A stretch of 5,209 bases of DNA, taken from the NCBI GenBank assembly GCA_031275525.1, contig JAISOP010000242.1, positions 1 to 5,209 of the forward strand. The letters run 5' to 3'. The position numbers and the translations under genes are program-made. Below the pieces are notes generated by a model. That model did no database searches. It had not been told where the DNA came from and was given only the letters and a program-made list of their open reading frames with translations. The stretch is from Tannerella sp. GTDB taxonomy: Bacteria > Bacteroidota > Bacteroidia > Bacteroidales > Tannerellaceae. Below, piece by piece: positions 5,187 through 5,209 of the stretch; positions within the stretch are counted from its first letter, which is position 1, and every line of letters starts with the position of its first letter.

Positions 5187-5209
5187 TGATTCGCAAGTTG
5201 CATATGTAA

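Larger units (their letters stand above)
4732..5209. other. 478-base structured non-coding region
   Basis: No convincing gene is present. The region holds, left to right, a near-palindrome, a 9-base tandem repeat, a 42-base hairpin array, and a final stem-loop, each listed separately. The array is free of stops in several frames on both strands because 42 is a multiple of three, which yields short spurious reading frames with 14-residue repeats. Positions 5085-5161 show nothing I can identify beyond AT-rich sequence around 5121-5136. The bases at the right end do not show a recognisable gene start or end. Confidence 0.7.

Noticed and set aside
4877..5203. Minus-strand open frame of 108 codons through the array
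   Set aside because: It is open only because the stop-free 42-base unit preserves frame; competing frames are equally open and no conserved protein feature is seen.
5114..5209. Open + strand frame ending in TAA at the right edge
   Set aside because: It has no plausible start codon, spans the stem-loop at 5162-5186, and has only 31 codons.

Overview
The window looks like a chromosomal segment from a member of the Bacteroidota, most likely order Bacteroidales. The reasons are a DUF4301-type protein (as I recall it, a Bacteroidales-centred family), the lack of clear Shine-Dalgarno sequences before the starts, and upstream sequences resembling the Bacteroidota promoter (TTTG at about -33, TAnnTTTG at about -7) rather than TTGACA/TATAAT. 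By eye GC is a little above half, high for Bacteroides, so a higher-GC lineage is plausible. I cannot name the genus.

Layout. Positions 1-153 are a divergent upstream region, with a promoter-like sequence facing left whose gene would begin at the window edge (ATG on the minus strand at 3-1). Positions 154-1524 (+) encode a 456-residue protein I do not recognise. It converges tail to tail, 14 bases apart, with a RelA/SpoT-family gene at 1539-3752 (-), 737 residues. Its ppGpp synthetase, TGS, zinc-finger and ACT regions look intact, but the N-terminal HD hydrolase domain has lost most metal-binding and catalytic residues, so it should synthesise (p)ppGpp without degrading it. Across a 115-base divergent gap lies a 287-residue DUF4301-like protein at 3868-4731 (+), much shorter than usual for the family, with what look like in-frame internal losses and a short C-terminus.

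Positions 4732-5209 contain no convincing gene but are rich in structure: a 28-base near-palindrome just after the DUF4301 gene (4764-4791), four imperfect tandem 9-mers (4812-4847), and the most striking object of the window, an array of 42-base units (4900-5084). Five copies of the near-palindrome TACACAGTGTA sit at exactly 42-base steps. They are separated by 31-base segments, each folding into a 7-bp stem with a three-base loop. Two unit types alternate (A-B-A-B), making an 84-base higher-order repeat that matches at 77 of 84 positions. Stem changes between units are compensatory (T-A, T.G, C-G), and the A units fold together with their flanking palindromes into 53-base hairpins. A last hairpin (5162-5186) lies near the right edge.

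No functional link among the three genes is evident beyond adjacency; they are not one operon. The stringent-response enzyme is the only gene with a firm function. The repeat array is the best candidate for something undescribed: a structured 3'-UTR or non-coding RNA, or a phased protein-binding array.
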